From contig CAWFAS010000001.1 in assembly GCA_963813895.1 (NCBI GenBank), positions 186,001 through 250,000 on the forward strand: 64,000 nt of DNA, in the 5' to 3' direction. The translations under genes and the position numbers were made by a program. The notes beneath the pieces were generated by a model. It was not told the origin of the DNA and searched no databases. It worked only from the letters and a program-made list of their open reading frames with translations. This document shows positions 44,901 through 52,617 of the stretch, piece after piece (within the stretch, counting starts at the first letter, position 1; each line of letters starts with the position of its first letter). Source of the stretch: DASZWJ01 sp963813895 (GTDB lineage Bacteria > Pseudomonadota > Gammaproteobacteria > JAURND01).

Positions 44901-47562
44901 CAGTGCTAATACTAGTCCTGGTAAAGATCTTGGCGGCAGTATTATTGTGCGTTTTATAGAGCAGGTGCCATTAGAAGATCGTATTTTACTGCAATCCGTT
45001 GCGCGGATTATCCTTTCAGATAAACGGGGTAAGTTAAAAGATCAGTTAAGCCGTCGTCGTGTCAATTTACCGGTGATGCCTGCATTAACAGTAAATAAGA
45101 TACCGCGTCACTTTGTCTCCAACAAACTGCCAGCCCTGCCTCAAGATTTACAATTCGCCAATGGGTTAGGCGGATTCAACGCAACCGGTGATGAATACTG
45201 CATTCGCTTAGCGGAAGATGCACCTACGCCAGCCCCTTGGGCCAATATCCTGGCCAATCCAAATTTTGGCACTCTCGTATCTGAAAGTGGCCAAGGTTAC
45301 ACTTGGATTGAAAATGCCCATGAATTCCGTCTTACGCCTTGGGAAAATGACCCCCTACTGGATACAGCGGGTGAAGCATTTTATCTGCGCGATGAGGAAA
45401 CGGGACTGGTGTGGTCACCCACTGCGTTACCGTGCCGTGGACGGGGCGATTATCAAACACGTCACGGCTTTGGTTATAGTGTATTTACGCACATTGAAGA
45501 CGATATTCATTCAGAGTTGTGGATTTATGTAGCCTTAGATGCTTCTGTTAAATTTTCAGTATTAAAAATCCGTAATGATTCAAAGCGCACCCGTCAATTA
45601 TCTGCCACTGGATATGTTGCCTGGGTATTGGGGGATTTACGCACCAAGAATGCCATGCATGTGATCACAGAATTATCATCCAGCGGCGCCTTGTTAGCGC
45701 AAAACCATTACAATACTGAGTTTGGAGAACGCACCGCGTTTTTTGATGCGGGCACTCCAGTAACAGGATTAAATTTACGCACGTTTACCGGCGATCGTAT
45801 GGAATTTATTGGTCGCAATTGCAGCCAGAGCCAACCTGCGGCTCTGGAACGTAAACGATTATCTGGACGGGTGGGTGCAGGGTTAGATCCCTGTGCTGCC
45901 ATCCAATTAACCTTTGATTTGGCTGAGGGACAAACCCGTGAAGTTATTTTTACTTTAGGCGCCGGTCGCAACCGCCAGGATGCTGAGTCATTAGCACAAC
46001 GTTATCACGGCCCCATTGCAGCAGAGGCAGCCTTGTCTACGGTGCGCAATTATTGGCAACGCACCTTAGGCACTATACATGTCACCACTCCAGATCCTGC
46101 ACTTAACCTATTAGCCAATGGCTGGTTACTCTATCAAATATTGTCGAGTAGGTTATGGGGTCGTAGCGGCTATTATCAATCATCAGGCGCTTTTGGTTTT
46201 CGCGATCAATTGCAGGATGTAATGGCACTCACCCATATTGCACCTCAACTCACCCGTGCACAGTTGTTACTCTGTGCAGCCCATCAGTTTGAGGAGGGGG
46301 ATGTGCAGCATTGGTGGCATCCACCGATGAACCGCGGCGTGCGTACCCGTTGTTCAGATGATTACTTATGGTTGCCATTTGCACTTTGTCATTATATCGA
46401 CACGACCGGTGACATAGGAGTTCTGGATGAAGCCATTCCCTTTTTGCGGGGAAGGCCTCTCAATGCCGATGAAGAATCGTATTACGATTTGCCGATGGTG
46501 GGTAGTGAAGAATTTTGTCTCTATCATCATGCGGTGCGCGCTATAGGAAATGGTTTGAAGTTCGGGCCGCATGGCTTACCCCTGATGGGTTCAGGTGACT
46601 GGAATGATGGCATGAACCTGGTTGGCAAAGATGGCCGCGGTGAAAGTGTTTGGCTAGGATTTTTTCTATATACCGTGCTGAAAAGATTTGCATCCCTCGC
46701 TGTTCGTTATGGTGATAGCGCATTTGCCGCCCGCTGTGAGGCAGAAAGTCAGCAATTACAACAACAGATAGAAGCCAATGGTTGGGATGGTGAGTGGTAC
46801 CGCCGCGCTTATTTCGACGACGGCACTCCCCTGGGATCTTCCACTAATAACGAATGCCGAATTGATTCCATTGCGCAGAGTTGGTCGGTATTATCAGGGG
46901 CTGCTGGACCGGAACGTACAAAACAAGCACTCAACTCACTTTATCAACATTTAGTCGATGCTGAGAATGGCCTGATTAAGTTGTTAGATCCACCTTTTGA
47001 TAAATCAACCCCTAACCCTGGGTACATCGAAGGTTATGTGCCCGGGATCCGTGAAAATGGTGGACAATACACCCACGGCGCTATTTGGGCGGCAATGGCC
47101 TTCGCTGAATTAAACGACAAGGAGCGGGCCTGGCAGTTGTTTAACATTCTCAATCCTATTAATCATGGACGCACCGCCGAAGAAATTAACCGTTATGAAA
47201 TTGAACCTTATGTGGTCGCAGGCGACGTCTACAGCGTCGCGCCACACACAGGTCGCGGCGGTTGGAGTTGGTATACAGGATCAGCAGGTTGGTTATATCG
47301 TTTAATTACTGAAACTTTATTAGGTCTGCAGTTGGTAGGGGGGAAGCAATTACATGTGCGACCGATCCTTCCTGATAATTGGGATGGTTTTAGTGTAAAT
47401 TACCGTTATGGAAATACTACCTATAAAATTATCGTCCATCAGGGGCAGGATAAAGGAACGATTACTTTAGATGAGGTTGAATTGAGTGAGGATTTTATTC
47501 CGTTGGTTGATGATGGACAGGTGCATTTGGTGAGTTTGCAGGTTGTTAACCCGGGCTCTTAA
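38941..47562 (+). CDS. ndvB: Cyclic beta-1,2-glucan synthase (NdvB/ChvB/Cgs type)
   Basis: At 2873 residues it has the full length of Brucella/Agrobacterium Cgs. Order: a cytosolic N-terminus (1-415); membrane helices at about 420-443 and 453-480; the GT84 glycosyltransferase with TLVVVPAMLESAAGLDALV (about 500), DTDTQLP (Asp639, Asp641), SHDLLEG (about 750) and HIRWIRGDWQ; more helices at about 833-876 and 957-1000; a glucoamylase-like (PF10091) domain at about 1340-1550 with GLPWGVSESGFN and MAHHQGMSLLAFS; and a C-terminal GH94 phosphorylase-like domain with SGDWNDGMN (Asp2553/Asp2556) and GYVPGIRENGGQYTHGA. The known enzyme initiates, elongates, trims and cyclises periplasmic beta-1,2-glucan from UDP-glucose at the inner membrane. 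No cyclic-glucan exporter (NdvA) is adjacent. Confidence 0.93.
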   Translation: MDSETLIRNIQQWLHLKKSSIKEGLTEPPFPAELFSAEQMERHGITLALSHELTKKFVPDVLLRRLSASEATLIRSCSILTTKTTENDNPSPASEWLLDNFYLIQEQIHTIRRHLPKGYGRALPHLKSPQSFPRVYDIALQVIQHGDGRWELENLSRFISAYQGVIPLTLGELWAIPITLGVALIENLSRASTRIVADKNDRTLADSWADRMVEVAVSEPKKLVIVIAEMARSEPPMSSAFVAELARRLRGAALALPLSWIEQHLLEEGLTIEQLVQEENKYQAANQVTVSNSIASLRRLGEVNWRDFVEAMSIVDQTLALDPTATYNKMDFSTRDRYRHVIEHLSRTSLRSEEVVANMAVELAKGRAEGLSATNLANPDIARPCHVGFYLVDAGLPQLKKALDIRSFRQKICDFSNKWALSLYLSPIILITAGLVWGLVFKASGNGISQGWLWLLAISIAICGSQLAVALVNWIATLLVKPQPLPRMDFSKGIPNSFRTLVVVPAMLESAAGLDALVEALEVRFLGNRDAHLHFGLLTDFNDAPEKHLPGDAGLLHLAKEKIDALNAHYSREDEDIFFLFHRPRQWSTTQNVWMGKERKRGKLADLNYLLRGNIQQNFSLIVGRTAILPYVKYVITLDTDTQLPRDSARQFVGSMAHPLNRPHFDAATQRVVAGYGILQPRVAEALSNSGQTLYVRLCGSEFGIDPYTRTVSDVYQDLFREGSFIGKGIYDVDLYQQVLAERFPDNSILSHDLLEGCYLRSGFLSDTPVYEKSPSSYLADAKRHIRWIRGDWQLLGWLLPWVRNAANQRIANPLTCLSKWKIFDNLRRTSVPVALLILLGLNWTILPATSFWSVVILLILLLPALLSTLLELLRKPSDVLAIQHFTNIMHVIQRRAGQLILYLACLPHEAWYSAGAILRTCWRVLVSKRNLLEWTPSEQIAERLRDTPAEWIRSMWMGPVAAIAAIVALLRNDRFESLLFAIPLLALWFASPLITRWLSRPYKPVEPKLDPTQIRFLHRMARKTWGFFDTFITAENHWLPPDNYQEAPVKALARRTSPTNMGLALLANLTAYDFGYINIRQLLERTRNSLQTMTKLERYRGHLYNWYSTETLDPLFPRYVSTVDSGNLAGHLLTLRQGLLALPDDVLLNTRYLDGLEDTLDVLATTVIKSLAQALHHFQQLLQQARLSFGSWSTALHSCEQLYMAAEQITALSAQSSAVLNEMSDWSSKLLLQCRALRDEIKLFAHIPALAATATLREIVHLPPTDVDQNHARRTAIHEAKERLALLDALAEAAFSLAQMDISFLYDEANHLMTIGFNVDDQRPDASFYDLLSSEARLGNFVAIAQGQVPQESWFALGRLLISSGGEPLLISWSGSMFEYLMPLLVMPTYPGTLLEQTCRAAVNRHIAYGKQRGLPWGVSESGFNAVDTQINYLYRAFGVPELGLKRGLEEDLVVAPYASVMALMVAPEAACLNLQRLAAEDVVGKFGFYEAIDFTLSRLPPDSKRAIVRSFMAHHQGMSLLAFSYVLHQQPMQQRFVADPLFQATLLLLQERIPKPTASYLQIPKLPTAAAVPARPDASMRVFNTPNTHSPQVQLLSNGRYHMLLTQAGSGYSRWKEVAVTRWREDSTCDNWGLFSYVRDVATGEFCSTTYQPTAGVIENFKAVFSEAHADFVRNQMKLDIHTEVAVSPEDDIELRRFRIHNRAKIHRTIEFTSYAEIVLAPQAADQAQPAFSNLFVETELLAQQQALLATRRPRDEQENLVWMCHLLNVYAEQPFTLSFETDRSRFIGRGRTLTAPLAMLTSGNLSNTVGAVIDPIVAIRCRVTLKPDDIVTLDLITGMANTRELCVGLVQKYHDRSFANRLFELAWTHGQVLLHQLNITEADAQLFGRLASAIVYTSNTRRAEASILASNRHGQSSLWGYSISGDLPIVLLQIEDAINIELVRQLIQAQAYWRRKGLAVDLVILNEERISYRQVLQDQIMSLISANTSPGKDLGGSIIVRFIEQVPLEDRILLQSVARIILSDKRGKLKDQLSRRRVNLPVMPALTVNKIPRHFVSNKLPALPQDLQFANGLGGFNATGDEYCIRLAEDAPTPAPWANILANPNFGTLVSESGQGYTWIENAHEFRLTPWENDPLLDTAGEAFYLRDEETGLVWSPTALPCRGRGDYQTRHGFGYSVFTHIEDDIHSELWIYVALDASVKFSVLKIRNDSKRTRQLSATGYVAWVLGDLRTKNAMHVITELSSSGALLAQNHYNTEFGERTAFFDAGTPVTGLNLRTFTGDRMEFIGRNCSQSQPAALERKRLSGRVGAGLDPCAAIQLTFDLAEGQTREVIFTLGAGRNRQDAESLAQRYHGPIAAEAALSTVRNYWQRTLGTIHVTTPDPALNLLANGWLLYQILSSRLWGRSGYYQSSGAFGFRDQLQDVMALTHIAPQLTRAQLLLCAAHQFEEGDVQHWWHPPMNRGVRTRCSDDYLWLPFALCHYIDTTGDIGVLDEAIPFLRGRPLNADEESYYDLPMVGSEEFCLYHHAVRAIGNGLKFGPHGLPLMGSGDWNDGMNLVGKDGRGESVWLGFFLYTVLKRFASLAVRYGDSAFAARCEAESQQLQQQIEANGWDGEWYRRAYFDDGTPLGSSTNNECRIDSIAQSWSVLSGAAGPERTKQALNSLYQHLVDAENGLIKLLDPPFDKSTPNPGYIEGYVPGIRENGGQYTHGAIWAAMAFAELNDKERAWQLFNILNPINHGRTAEEINRYEIEPYVVAGDVYSVAPHTGRGGWSWYTGSAGWLYRLITETLLGLQLVGGKQLHVRPILPDNWDGFSVNYRYGNTTYKIIVHQGQDKGTITLDEVELSEDFIPLVDDGQVHLVSLQVVNPGS

Positions 47563-47612
47563 CAGAGCGCGGGATGAAGGATTCTTTTGGTTTAAGAAGA
47601 GGAGGGTTATGC

Positions 47613-47820
47613 AGCTTCGATTCCCCCTCTCCCTAACCCTCTCCCGCAAGGGGAGAGGGGATCATAGAGTTTCGGATAGTTAGGAAGTGAATTATTCAAC
47701 AACGTCCCCGCGAGGGGATAGGAGATGGGTGCGATGATGAAGGTATGCAGTATCTCTCTATAGGCAATATATTCCCTCTCCCCTTGCGGGAGAGGGTTAG
47801 GGAGAGGGGGAATCGAAGCT
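47613..47820. repeat. Palindromic MITE-like element (CTCTCCC family), 208 bp
   Basis: Terminal inverted repeats of about 47 bp run AGCTTCGATTCCCCCTCTCC onward on the left and the complement on the right. The interior holds one copy of the core (TTTCGGATAGTTAGGAAGTG, TTATTCAACAACG). It fills the 310-base gap between ndvB and rpe. Confidence 0.88.
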
Positions 47821-47872
47821 ACCCAGCTATCCGTCACCCCTAGTCGATTGAACGTCTAAATCAGGAATTTTC

Positions 47873-48535
47873 ATGCACAACTACCAAATAGCAGCGTCAC
47901 TACTATCAGCCGACTTTGCTCGTTTAGGCGAAGAAGCCCAATCAGTTATCGACGCTGGCGCTGGCATGTTGCATTTTGATGCGATGGATAATCATTTTGT
48001 CCCTAATCTAACGATAGGTCCTATCGTTTGTGCCTCATTGCGCAATTATGGCATTAAAGCTGATATTAATGTGCACTTGATGGCGAAACCCGTGAATAAA
48101 TTAATTGTTGATTTCGCAAAAGCCGGCGCAACGAGTATTATCTTTCATTTTGAAGCTTCAGAAAAAATTGAGCGCACCCTTGCTCTGATTCATGAACAAG
48201 GTTGTAAGGCTGGACTAGCCCTTAAACCTGAGACCGAATGGCAACATCTAGAAGGAGTATTGGATCAGCTGGATATCATTTTAATTATGTCTGTTAATCC
48301 AGGGTTTGGCGGCCAGACCTTTATCCCTTCTTCCCTAGAAAAAATTAAGCAAGTTAGAAGGCTTATCTCAAACAGTGGCCGAGATATTTGTCTTGGGGTA
48401 GATGGTGGGATCAAAATAGCAAACATCGCGCAAGTCGCTCAAGCGGGAGCGAATAGATTCGTTATGGGTTCTGCCATTTTTAATCAGCCTGATTATAGGC
48501 AGGTTATTTCAGAAGCTTTTACGCAATTACGCTAA
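47873..48535 (+). CDS. rpe: Ribulose-phosphate 3-epimerase
   Basis: A 220-residue TIM barrel: ASLLSADFARLGEEAQSV, metal ligands in LHFDAMDNHFVPNLTIGP, NVHLMAKPVNKLI, VNPGFGGQTFIPSSL and GVDGGIKIANI. It interconverts ribulose-5-P and xylulose-5-P, linking Gnd to Tkt. Length and motifs are normal. It is the first gene of a tight run rpe-HAD-pgi, with 19- and 2-base gaps; rbs AGGAATTTTC precedes the ATG. Confidence 0.96.
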   Translation: MHNYQIAASLLSADFARLGEEAQSVIDAGAGMLHFDAMDNHFVPNLTIGPIVCASLRNYGIKADINVHLMAKPVNKLIVDFAKAGATSIIFHFEASEKIERTLALIHEQGCKAGLALKPETEWQHLEGVLDQLDIILIMSVNPGFGGQTFIPSSLEKIKQVRRLISNSGRDICLGVDGGIKIANIAQVAQAGANRFVMGSAIFNQPDYRQVISEAFTQLR

Positions 48536-48554
48536 ACTGTTATACGGAGAAAAC

Positions 48555-49196
48555 ATGAGCAAAAAAAACCCGTTAATCAAAGCACCATCCATAACAACCT
48601 TATTTCTCGACATAGGAGGGGTTTTATTATCCAATGGCTGGGATCATAGTAGTAGAACTCTGGCAGCTGAAGAATTCAAATTGAATTTTTCTGAAATGGA
48701 AGAGCGGCACCATTTAACTTTTGATATCTATGAATCAGGCAAAATCGATATGAAAGAGTATTTGCGTCGGGTAGTATTTTATCAAAAACGATCATTTACA
48801 CAGGCGCAATTTACTCAGTTCATGTATGCTCAAACCAAACCTTATCCAGAAATGCTGGAATTAATGCGCCGGCTCAAAACAAAATATGGACTAAAAATCG
48901 GCGTGGTCAGCAATGAAGCGCGAGAATTAAATGCCTACCGCATAAAAAAATTTAAATTAGAGAATTTCGTAGATTTTTTTGTTTCTTCCTGTTTCGTACA
49001 TCTTCGCAAACCTGATGGGGATATATTCCGCATGGCGCTGGATATTGCACAAACTCCCAGCAATCAAGTAGTTTATATCGAAGATCGCAAAATGTTTGTC
49101 ACAGTAGCGGAAGGTTTTGGTATTAACGGACTTCATCACACGGATTATCAATCAACCTATGAAAAATTAATTAACTTTGGCCTAAAAGGATTATAG
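48555..49196 (+). CDS. HAD-superfamily phosphatase, YihX-like
   Basis: A 213-residue HAD hydrolase. The nucleophile Asp19 lies in TLFLDIGGVLLSNGWD; motif II is GVVSNEAREL; motif III Lys lies in HLRKPDGDIF; motif IV is VVYIEDRKMFV. The second residue of the first motif is Gly rather than Asp (DIG instead of DxD), as in the YihX group, whose E. coli member dephosphorylates glucose-1-P. Its place between rpe and pgi, two bases before pgi, fits a sugar-phosphate substrate, but the substrate is inference. Confidence 0.8.
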   Translation: MSKKNPLIKAPSITTLFLDIGGVLLSNGWDHSSRTLAAEEFKLNFSEMEERHHLTFDIYESGKIDMKEYLRRVVFYQKRSFTQAQFTQFMYAQTKPYPEMLELMRRLKTKYGLKIGVVSNEARELNAYRIKKFKLENFVDFFVSSCFVHLRKPDGDIFRMALDIAQTPSNQVVYIEDRKMFVTVAEGFGINGLHHTDYQSTYEKLINFGLKGL

Positions 49197-49198
49197 AC

Positions 49199-50833
49199 AT
49201 GACCCAGCATTTAACACCATTAACTCAACTTTCTGCCTGGCAGGCGTTGCAGGCTCATTATCAGCAAATTAGTCAATTACACTTAACTGCACTTTTTGCC
49301 GACGATGCAAAGCGTGGGGAACGGATGGCAATCGAAGCATGCGGTATCTATTTCGATTATTCAAAACACCGCATTACCGATGAAACCCTTAAATTACTGC
49401 TGCAATTAGCACAACAATCTGAGTTACAGACACGGATCAACGCGATGTTTCGTGGAGAAAAAATAAACGTAACTGAAGATCGGTCTGTGCTGCATATAGC
49501 ATTGCGTACTCCGAAAGAAAAATCACTGCTAGTCGATGGAACTAATGTGGTACCCGAAGTTCACGCCGTACTAGACAAAATGGCGGCTTTCGCCCACAAA
49601 ATACGCAGTGGTGAATGGCATGGACATAGCGGCAAACGCATTCGCAATATTATCAATATTGGTATAGGGGGTTCTGATCTGGGACCCGTAATGGCTTACG
49701 AAGCATTGCGACATTATAGCCAACGCGATCTTAACTTTCGTTTTGTATCTAATATTGACGGCACTGATTTCGCCGAAGCCACTGTGGATTTTAATCCTGA
49801 AGAAACTTTATTTATTATTTCATCGAAAACTTTTACCACCCTCGAAACGATAACCAATGCTAAAACTGCGCGCGACTGGATTCTGAACACACTTAAAGAT
49901 CAGGCTGCAGTAGCCAAGCATTTTGTCGCCGTTTCAACTAATGCCGAAGAAGTAGCTAAGTTTGGCATTGATACTGCGAATATGTTTGAATTTTGGGATT
50001 GGGTGGGCGGTCGCTATTCTATGGATTCAGCCATTGGTCTATCCATTATGATTGCTATTGGCCCTCAGCATTTCCACGATATGCTCAGTGGTTTTCATGC
50101 AATGGATGAGCATTTCCGTACCACTCCCTTTGAACGCAACCTGCCAGTTTTAATGGGTTTATTAGGCATTTGGTATAACAATTTTTTTGCTGCTCAAACC
50201 GTTGCAGTGCTGCCCTACGAACAGTATCTAAAGCGTTTTCCCGCTTACTTGCAACAATTGACCATGGAGAGCAATGGCAAACATATTACGCTAGATGGAA
50301 GGCAGGTTAACTATCAAACCGGGCCCATCTATTGGGGGGAGCCTGGCACCAACGGTCAGCATTCTTTCTACCAATTGCTGCATCAAGGCACTAAACTGGT
50401 CCCTTGTGACTTTATCGCATTTAGTCAGACACTAAACCCGTTAGGCCGTCACCATGATTTATTGATCGCCAATGTATTCGCTCAAGCAGAGGCACTGGCT
50501 TTTGGCAAAACTGCTGCACAAGTTAAGGCTGAAGGCACACCCGATTGGTTGGTCCCCCATCGCACTTTTGAGGGCAACCGCCCTTCTAGTATTATCATGC
50601 TGGAACGCCTCACTCCTTGCGCTTTAGGGAAGTTAGTTGCTCTCTATGAACACAGCGTTTTCACCCAAGGAACCATTTGGCAAATTGATTCATTTGATCA
50701 ATGGGGAGTTGAACTCGGCAAGAAGCTGGCAGAACGTATTATCCCTGAACTGGAGAACAAGAATGAGCCTGAACTTAAACATGATAGCTCTACTAATACT
50801 TTAATACGACGTTATCGGGCGAGCAAAGGTTGA
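49199..50833 (+). CDS. pgi: Glucose-6-phosphate isomerase
   Basis: A 544-residue enzyme of the long PGI type. Signatures: INIGIGGSDLGPVMAYEALR (sugar-phosphate loop), FIISSKTFTTLETITNAKTA, EFWDWVGGRYSMDSAIGLS, the catalytic Glu in MESNGKHITLDG and His in GTNGQHSFYQLLHQGT. It interconverts glucose-6-P and fructose-6-P. Its start lies two bases after the HAD stop. Confidence 0.97.
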   Translation: MTQHLTPLTQLSAWQALQAHYQQISQLHLTALFADDAKRGERMAIEACGIYFDYSKHRITDETLKLLLQLAQQSELQTRINAMFRGEKINVTEDRSVLHIALRTPKEKSLLVDGTNVVPEVHAVLDKMAAFAHKIRSGEWHGHSGKRIRNIINIGIGGSDLGPVMAYEALRHYSQRDLNFRFVSNIDGTDFAEATVDFNPEETLFIISSKTFTTLETITNAKTARDWILNTLKDQAAVAKHFVAVSTNAEEVAKFGIDTANMFEFWDWVGGRYSMDSAIGLSIMIAIGPQHFHDMLSGFHAMDEHFRTTPFERNLPVLMGLLGIWYNNFFAAQTVAVLPYEQYLKRFPAYLQQLTMESNGKHITLDGRQVNYQTGPIYWGEPGTNGQHSFYQLLHQGTKLVPCDFIAFSQTLNPLGRHHDLLIANVFAQAEALAFGKTAAQVKAEGTPDWLVPHRTFEGNRPSSIIMLERLTPCALGKLVALYEHSVFTQGTIWQIDSFDQWGVELGKKLAERIIPELENKNEPELKHDSSTNTLIRRYRASKG

Positions 50834-50894
50834 ATTAGCTGTCATCCTAAGCGAGTTTGCTTGTAAGCAATTTTCAAAAAATGGAGAAATATTA

Positions 50895-52010
50895 ATGAAC
50901 AGCAATCCTTTAAAAAAACTCGAAGCATTCGGCCAGTCAATTTGGCTCGATTTTATCAGCCGCAATTTGATGGCCAGCGGGAATCTCAAACGTTTAATCG
51001 CTGAAGATGGGCTGCGCGGAGTGACCTCTAATCCTTCTATCTTTCAAAAAGCCATCGCTGAAAGCAGCGACTATGATAAAGATATCCCGGCAATGGTCGC
51101 TGAAGGTAAAGATGTTAATGCCATTTACGAATCACTATCACAAAAAGATATACAAACAGCTGCAGATGAATTTCATGATCTTTATGTAAAAACTGCAGCT
51201 AAAGATGGTTACGTTTGTTTAGAGGTGAATCCTCATCTGGCACATGATACGGCGGGAACGATTACTGAAGGTCGTCGATTATGGAAAGCACTTAATCGTC
51301 CCAATGTTATGATCAAAGTTCCTGGTACCAAAGAAGGACTGCCTGCTATTACCCAATTGATTAGCGAAGGAATAAATGTAAACGTCACACTGCTATTTGG
51401 CGTACCACGCTATAAAGAGGTGGCTGAAGCCTATATTGCGGGGTTAGAAGCGCGAGTAGCCAAAGGAGAACCGATCAAGCAGATAGCATCCGTAGCTAGT
51501 TTTTTCTTGAGCCGGATTGACGTGTTAGTAGATCCGATGCTGGACAAACTGGTTGCGCAAGGTGGGGAGAAATCAGAACGGGCGAAAAAATTACAGGGTC
51601 AAGTTGCCATCGCCTCAGCCAAAGTAGCTTATCAGCATTACAAACATTTAATCAATTCTGAGCGTTTTAAAAAATTAACTGCAAAGGGAGCTCAGCCACA
51701 ACGTTTACTTTGGGCTAGCACTAGTAGTAAAAATCCTGCTTTCAGTGATATAAAATATGTAGAAGCATTAATTGGAGTTGATACGGTAAACACCTTGCCC
51801 ATAGAAACTTTTGATGCTTACCATGATCATGGTGATCCTAAACTTGAGTTAGAAAAAGATATTGATAATGCTAATGGGGTTTTTCAACAATTACCCTCAC
51901 TGGGCTTGGACATAGATCATATAACTCAGCAGCTTGAAGATGAAGGGGTAGATAAATTCAACCAATCTTTTGATCTATTGATAAATGCTTTGCAACAAAA
52001 AAGTAAATAA
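50895..52010 (+). CDS. tal: Transaldolase (long, TAL type of the mycobacterial/cyanobacterial group)
   Basis: A 371-residue protein, longer than the 317-residue E. coli TalB and typical of the second transaldolase subfamily. N-terminal IWLDFISRNLM, GVTSNPSIFQKAI, LEVNPHLAHDTAGTI, Schiff-base Lys in NVMIKVPGTKEGLPAI, and NVTLLFGVPRYKEVAEAYI. It transfers a dihydroxyacetone unit between sedoheptulose-7-P and glyceraldehyde-3-P. In some bacteria this form is fused to Pgi; here pgi lies 61 bases upstream as a separate gene, which fits the known association. Confidence 0.95.
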   Translation: MNSNPLKKLEAFGQSIWLDFISRNLMASGNLKRLIAEDGLRGVTSNPSIFQKAIAESSDYDKDIPAMVAEGKDVNAIYESLSQKDIQTAADEFHDLYVKTAAKDGYVCLEVNPHLAHDTAGTITEGRRLWKALNRPNVMIKVPGTKEGLPAITQLISEGINVNVTLLFGVPRYKEVAEAYIAGLEARVAKGEPIKQIASVASFFLSRIDVLVDPMLDKLVAQGGEKSERAKKLQGQVAIASAKVAYQHYKHLINSERFKKLTAKGAQPQRLLWASTSSKNPAFSDIKYVEALIGVDTVNTLPIETFDAYHDHGDPKLELEKDIDNANGVFQQLPSLGLDIDHITQQLEDEGVDKFNQSFDLLINALQQKSK

Positions 52011-52034
52011 CGCATCTGATTTTAGTGCCTATAC

Positions 52035-52152
52035 ACGGCTGCCGCATGAGGATGAGGCGCATTGGACCGACGGTTTCATGGATGAAACCGTCGAGCGTAC
52101 ACGGACGTATTTACAGCGTGTCCAATGCGCCTCCTCCTCATACAGTAGCCGT
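52035..52152. repeat. Palindromic element and likely terminator after tal
   Basis: Outer arms ACGGCTGCCGCATGAGGATG onward pair with a right arm ending CTCATACAGTAGCCGT, followed by TTTTTGGG, so the outer stem could terminate tal transcripts. Inside is a separate perfect 26-bp palindrome at 52068-52093, CGACGGTTTCAT-GG-ATGAAACCGTCG. The sequence around ACGGACGTATTTACAGCGTG looks like a dispersed repeat known to me from several gammaproteobacterial genomes (not verified). Confidence 0.7.
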
Positions 52153-52176
52153 TTTTGGGCTAAAGTCTTCAAACGG

Positions 52177-52521
52177 TTAACGGCTATACATAGGTTTATG
52201 GTCAGAAAGGTATATCCAACCTTTGACTACTCTGTAAATAATCCAAATAGTTGCAGCAGCCGCAATGATCATTCCTATAATAAGGTAAAAGGTGATACCT
52301 CCCAGTATTAACCATAATATCCCGTACCAAAAGGTTCTGATTTGCCAAGTAAAATGAGAGGCTAACCAAGTATTTTCGACATCTGATCGTTTTACATAAT
52401 TAATAATCACTGCTATGAAAAAAGTGATGCCCATAATAATACCCACCGCTTGCAAAGCATAAACGATCACCGTAAGTCGGTAATTTTTAGAATCAGCATT
52501 AGCATCAATTACATTATTCAT
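52177..52521 (-). CDS. Small DUF4870-like membrane protein
   Basis: A 114-residue protein with three hydrophobic segments (YALQAVGIIMGITFFIAVII, GILWLILGGITFYLIIGMII and the following AAAATIWIIY). The connecting loop TWLASHFTWQIRTFWYG and the end RVVKGWIYLSDHKPMY are characteristic of a widespread, uncharacterised proteobacterial membrane family. Function unknown. It is convergent with tal. Confidence 0.7.
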   Translation of the reverse strand: MNNVIDANADSKNYRLTVIVYALQAVGIIMGITFFIAVIINYVKRSDVENTWLASHFTWQIRTFWYGILWLILGGITFYLIIGMIIAAAATIWIIYRVVKGWIYLSDHKPMYSR

Positions 52522-52617
52522 TGTTAAATCACCCTTTAATTAGAGAAGTATTACTATTAAAATCATAGCTGATCTCAAATTTTCTTTCAATTCTCAACCA
52601 ATAACAGACTACAACTC

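Noticed and set aside
47613..47820. CRISPR array or tRNA in the repeat-rich gaps
   Set aside because: The repeats are inverted, few and unequal in length, with no regular spacers, and no cloverleaf or T-loop sequence was found.
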